DNA from: Draconibacterium orientale
GTDB taxonomy: Bacteria; Bacteroidota; Bacteroidia; Bacteroidales; UBA1556
NCBI GenBank assembly: GCA_022736595.1
Contig: DZDC01000102.1
Coordinates: 1 to 8,048, forward strand
Reading direction: 5' to 3'
DNA length: 8,048 bases
In this document: positions 6,297 to 8,048 of the stretch, one piece after another
How positions within the stretch are numbered: position 1 is the stretch's first letter
Layout: each line of letters starts with the position of its first letter
Translations under genes and position numbers: made by a program
The notes under the pieces: generated by a model
The model's input: only the letters and a program-made list of their open reading frames with translations
What the model was told of the DNA's origin: nothing
Database searches by the model: none

Positions 6297-8047
6297 GTCA
6301 ACTGTACATGAAACTATCTAAACTACTGCTTCTTATTATTCTTATTCTTGCCACCTTTCCACTCAGTTTAAAAGCTCAATTGGTGCTACAAGGGCAAGTA
6401 CGCGACAGCCTTTCGCTTGTTGGCATTCCAGGTCATGCTGTTTTTATAAAATCTGATACTACCCTATCTCCTGTTTATACTAAAACGGTTTATACCAACT
6501 CACAAGGATTTTTTAATGACGTCATTTCCCCATCTTCAACACTCCCTCAAAAGTTTTATGTAAGCACTTTTGATTGTAATATGGTGCTTCGTACCGACTC
6601 CATTTTAGTGAGTATTCCCAATCCCGTTACTTTTAGCATTTGCAGCCAAGGCATGAGCATTTGCTTTTCCGATTTTATTGCTTACCCCGATAGTGGCAAT
6701 TACAATCAAATTCATTTTTTTAATCTTTCAAACCTCAACTCCACTAATTTTCTTTGGAACTTTGGTGATGGAAGCAGCTCCACAGCCCAACATCCCAGTC
6801 ATATTTATAATTATGGATCGTATTTGGTTTGCTTAACCTCCTATGATACATTGACCAATTGCAGCCATACTTTTTGCGATACCGTGCAAGTTAGCCCGCA
6901 AATGAATTGCGACGCAAGTTTTGTTTCTGAACTTATAGGCAATAAGAAATATCGGTTTACCGGCGATATCAATTCTGCCTACCCTACCCTTTATTATTGG
7001 GATTTTGGCGATACTCAAACGGCCAATGGCAAGGTTATACAACACCAATATTTGCAACCAGGTAATTATATGGTTACCCTAACGAGCATTTCCTATCATC
7101 CACAAACCATGGATACGTGTATCAGCTTTGCATATGATACCCTCAATGTTAGTGGGTCACCCACGGCTGGTGTTTGGGGGCAAATTTTTGCAGATACCCA
7201 ACATTTGGATTTTGGCAAAGCCTATCTCTACTCCATCCACCCTCAAAATCAAACTTGGCTTCTAATTGATAGTTGCCACACCCACCACATCGATAGTCTT
7301 AATTTATCATATTATAGTTTTCAAGGATTGGAATATGGTCAATACTCGATAAAAGTGAGACCCACCACTCAGTCACAGTTTTATACTTTACTGGCCCCCG
7401 CTTATGTGGGCAACACCATTTATTGGAATCAAGCTCAGCTCTTAAATTTGAATCAAGTAAGTACTTCAGCCCCAATAAATCTCACCCATCTTTTTGTAAA
7501 TCAAGGATATGGTAGCATTCAAGGAACCTTATATGAAGACAGTAAAGCAAAAGACTTTAATCCAGTAGCCAAAGTTCCTATCTATTTGCTGGATCAAAAT
7601 TTTGTGGTCGTCCGCTTTGTTTATACCAATGCTCAAGGCTTATTCTCATTTCAGAATTTGAGTTACCAAAAGTATTATGTGTATGCCGACATACCTAATT
7701 ATACGGTGACTATGGCCAACACCATTTTAGATCCAAATCAGCCCAATCAAAGTGAAATTAACTTATATGTGCAAAATGGAGCTATCACTCCCTTAAGTAG
7801 GTCGGAAGTCGCTCAATGGAATCTTTATCCAAACCCCGCTCATGACTACCTGATTTTGGAAGGCGACCAAGCTATCGAAGGTGTGCTCGAAATATATGAT
7901 GCCCAAGGACGAATGGTGAGATCAACGCTTTTGCCTGCTTCATCCCAACATAAAATAAATCTTCACCTCCAAGCCGGAGTATATCTTGTCTATTTTAGAG
8001 CCAAAGGAGATTTCCATTTTATACCTCAAAAGCTGGTGATAAAATAG
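6293..8047 (+). CDS. Type IX-secreted PKD-domain surface protein
   Basis: A complete 584-residue exported protein. The ATG at 6293 overlaps the upstream stop (ATGA), suggesting translational coupling; an ATG at 6308 gives a cleaner signal peptide (MKLSK, a long Leu/Ile run, then LKA-Q at about residue 29). Domains: a carboxypeptidase-regulatory-like beta-sandwich (about 31-108, LQGQVRDS and TNSQGFF); PKD 1 (about 125-200, WNFGDG at 155-160 and SHIYNYGSYLVCLT); PKD 2 (about 205-287, YWDFGDTQ and HQYLQPGNYMVTLT); two further regulatory-like sandwiches (about 292-400 and 406-492, the latter with GSIQGTLYED and TNAQGLFSFQNL); and a type A T9SS sorting domain (about 508-584, NLYPNPAHDYLIL, LEIYDAQGRMV and LQAGVYLVYF). 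It should cross the outer membrane by T9SS and be anchored or released. PKD domains usually mediate protein or glycan contacts; no catalytic domain is visible. Nine cysteines, mostly around the PKD region, may form disulfides. As third gene of the sigma/anti-sigma unit it may be the ligand, partner or output of that system. Confidence 0.92.
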   Translation: MSQLYMKLSKLLLLIILILATFPLSLKAQLVLQGQVRDSLSLVGIPGHAVFIKSDTTLSPVYTKTVYTNSQGFFNDVISPSSTLPQKFYVSTFDCNMVLRTDSILVSIPNPVTFSICSQGMSICFSDFIAYPDSGNYNQIHFFNLSNLNSTNFLWNFGDGSSSTAQHPSHIYNYGSYLVCLTSYDTLTNCSHTFCDTVQVSPQMNCDASFVSELIGNKKYRFTGDINSAYPTLYYWDFGDTQTANGKVIQHQYLQPGNYMVTLTSISYHPQTMDTCISFAYDTLNVSGSPTAGVWGQIFADTQHLDFGKAYLYSIHPQNQTWLLIDSCHTHHIDSLNLSYYSFQGLEYGQYSIKVRPTTQSQFYTLLAPAYVGNTIYWNQAQLLNLNQVSTSAPINLTHLFVNQGYGSIQGTLYEDSKAKDFNPVAKVPIYLLDQNFVVVRFVYTNAQGLFSFQNLSYQKYYVYADIPNYTVTMANTILDPNQPNQSEINLYVQNGAITPLSRSEVAQWNLYPNPAHDYLILEGDQAIEGVLEIYDAQGRMVRSTLLPASSQHKINLHLQAGVYLVYFRAKGDFHFIPQKLVIK

Positions 8048-8048
8048 G

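Noticed and set aside
1..8048. CRISPR arrays, tRNA or rRNA genes, phage or toxin-antitoxin genes
   Set aside because: No regularly spaced repeats, tRNA-like cloverleaf or rRNA sequence, and none of the five genes belongs to such a system.

Overview
The window looks like chromosomal DNA from a member of the Bacteroidota that has a type IX secretion system (T9SS). Coding sequence is AT-rich and Shine-Dalgarno sites are not evident ahead of the starts. One gene ends in a Por-type T9SS sorting domain, one is a lamin-tail-domain surface protein of a kind typical of this phylum, and a candidate promoter fits the phylum's TAnnTTTG -7 consensus. I cannot name a genus.

Layout. On the minus strand, 86-2689 encodes a large exported lamin-tail-domain protein, followed by a probable intrinsic terminator at 51-84. 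A short, very AT-rich divergent region (2690-2815) holds an 8-bp-arm palindrome and separates it from asd (2816-3811, plus strand), a complete aspartate-semialdehyde dehydrogenase with all expected catalytic residues. Downstream of asd is a 342-bp gap (3812-4153). Its first third is a MITE-like dispersed repeat with TGTCCGA terminal inverted repeats (3834-3945). The rest is an AT-rich leader with small competing hairpins and a candidate promoter.

The leader drives a tightly packed three-gene unit: an ECF sigma factor (4154-4774, TTG start), a membrane protein 7 bp later (4782-6296), and a T9SS-exported PKD-domain protein (6293-8047) that overlaps it by 4 bp (ATGA). The middle protein is the most interesting. 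It has about 84 cytoplasmic residues containing a tandemly duplicated 31-residue motif, one inner-membrane helix, about 150 residues of low-complexity linker, and a C-terminal outer-membrane beta-barrel-like domain. This is the organisation of the dual membrane-spanning anti-sigma factors (Dma family) described in Bacteroides thetaiotaomicron. The unit therefore reads as an envelope-signalling module: a barrel in the outer membrane linked through the periplasm to an anti-sigma domain that holds the sigma factor, with a surface-secreted PKD protein as co-expressed partner, ligand or output. The sigma/anti-sigma pairing is inferred from architecture and gene order. The role of the third gene is speculative.
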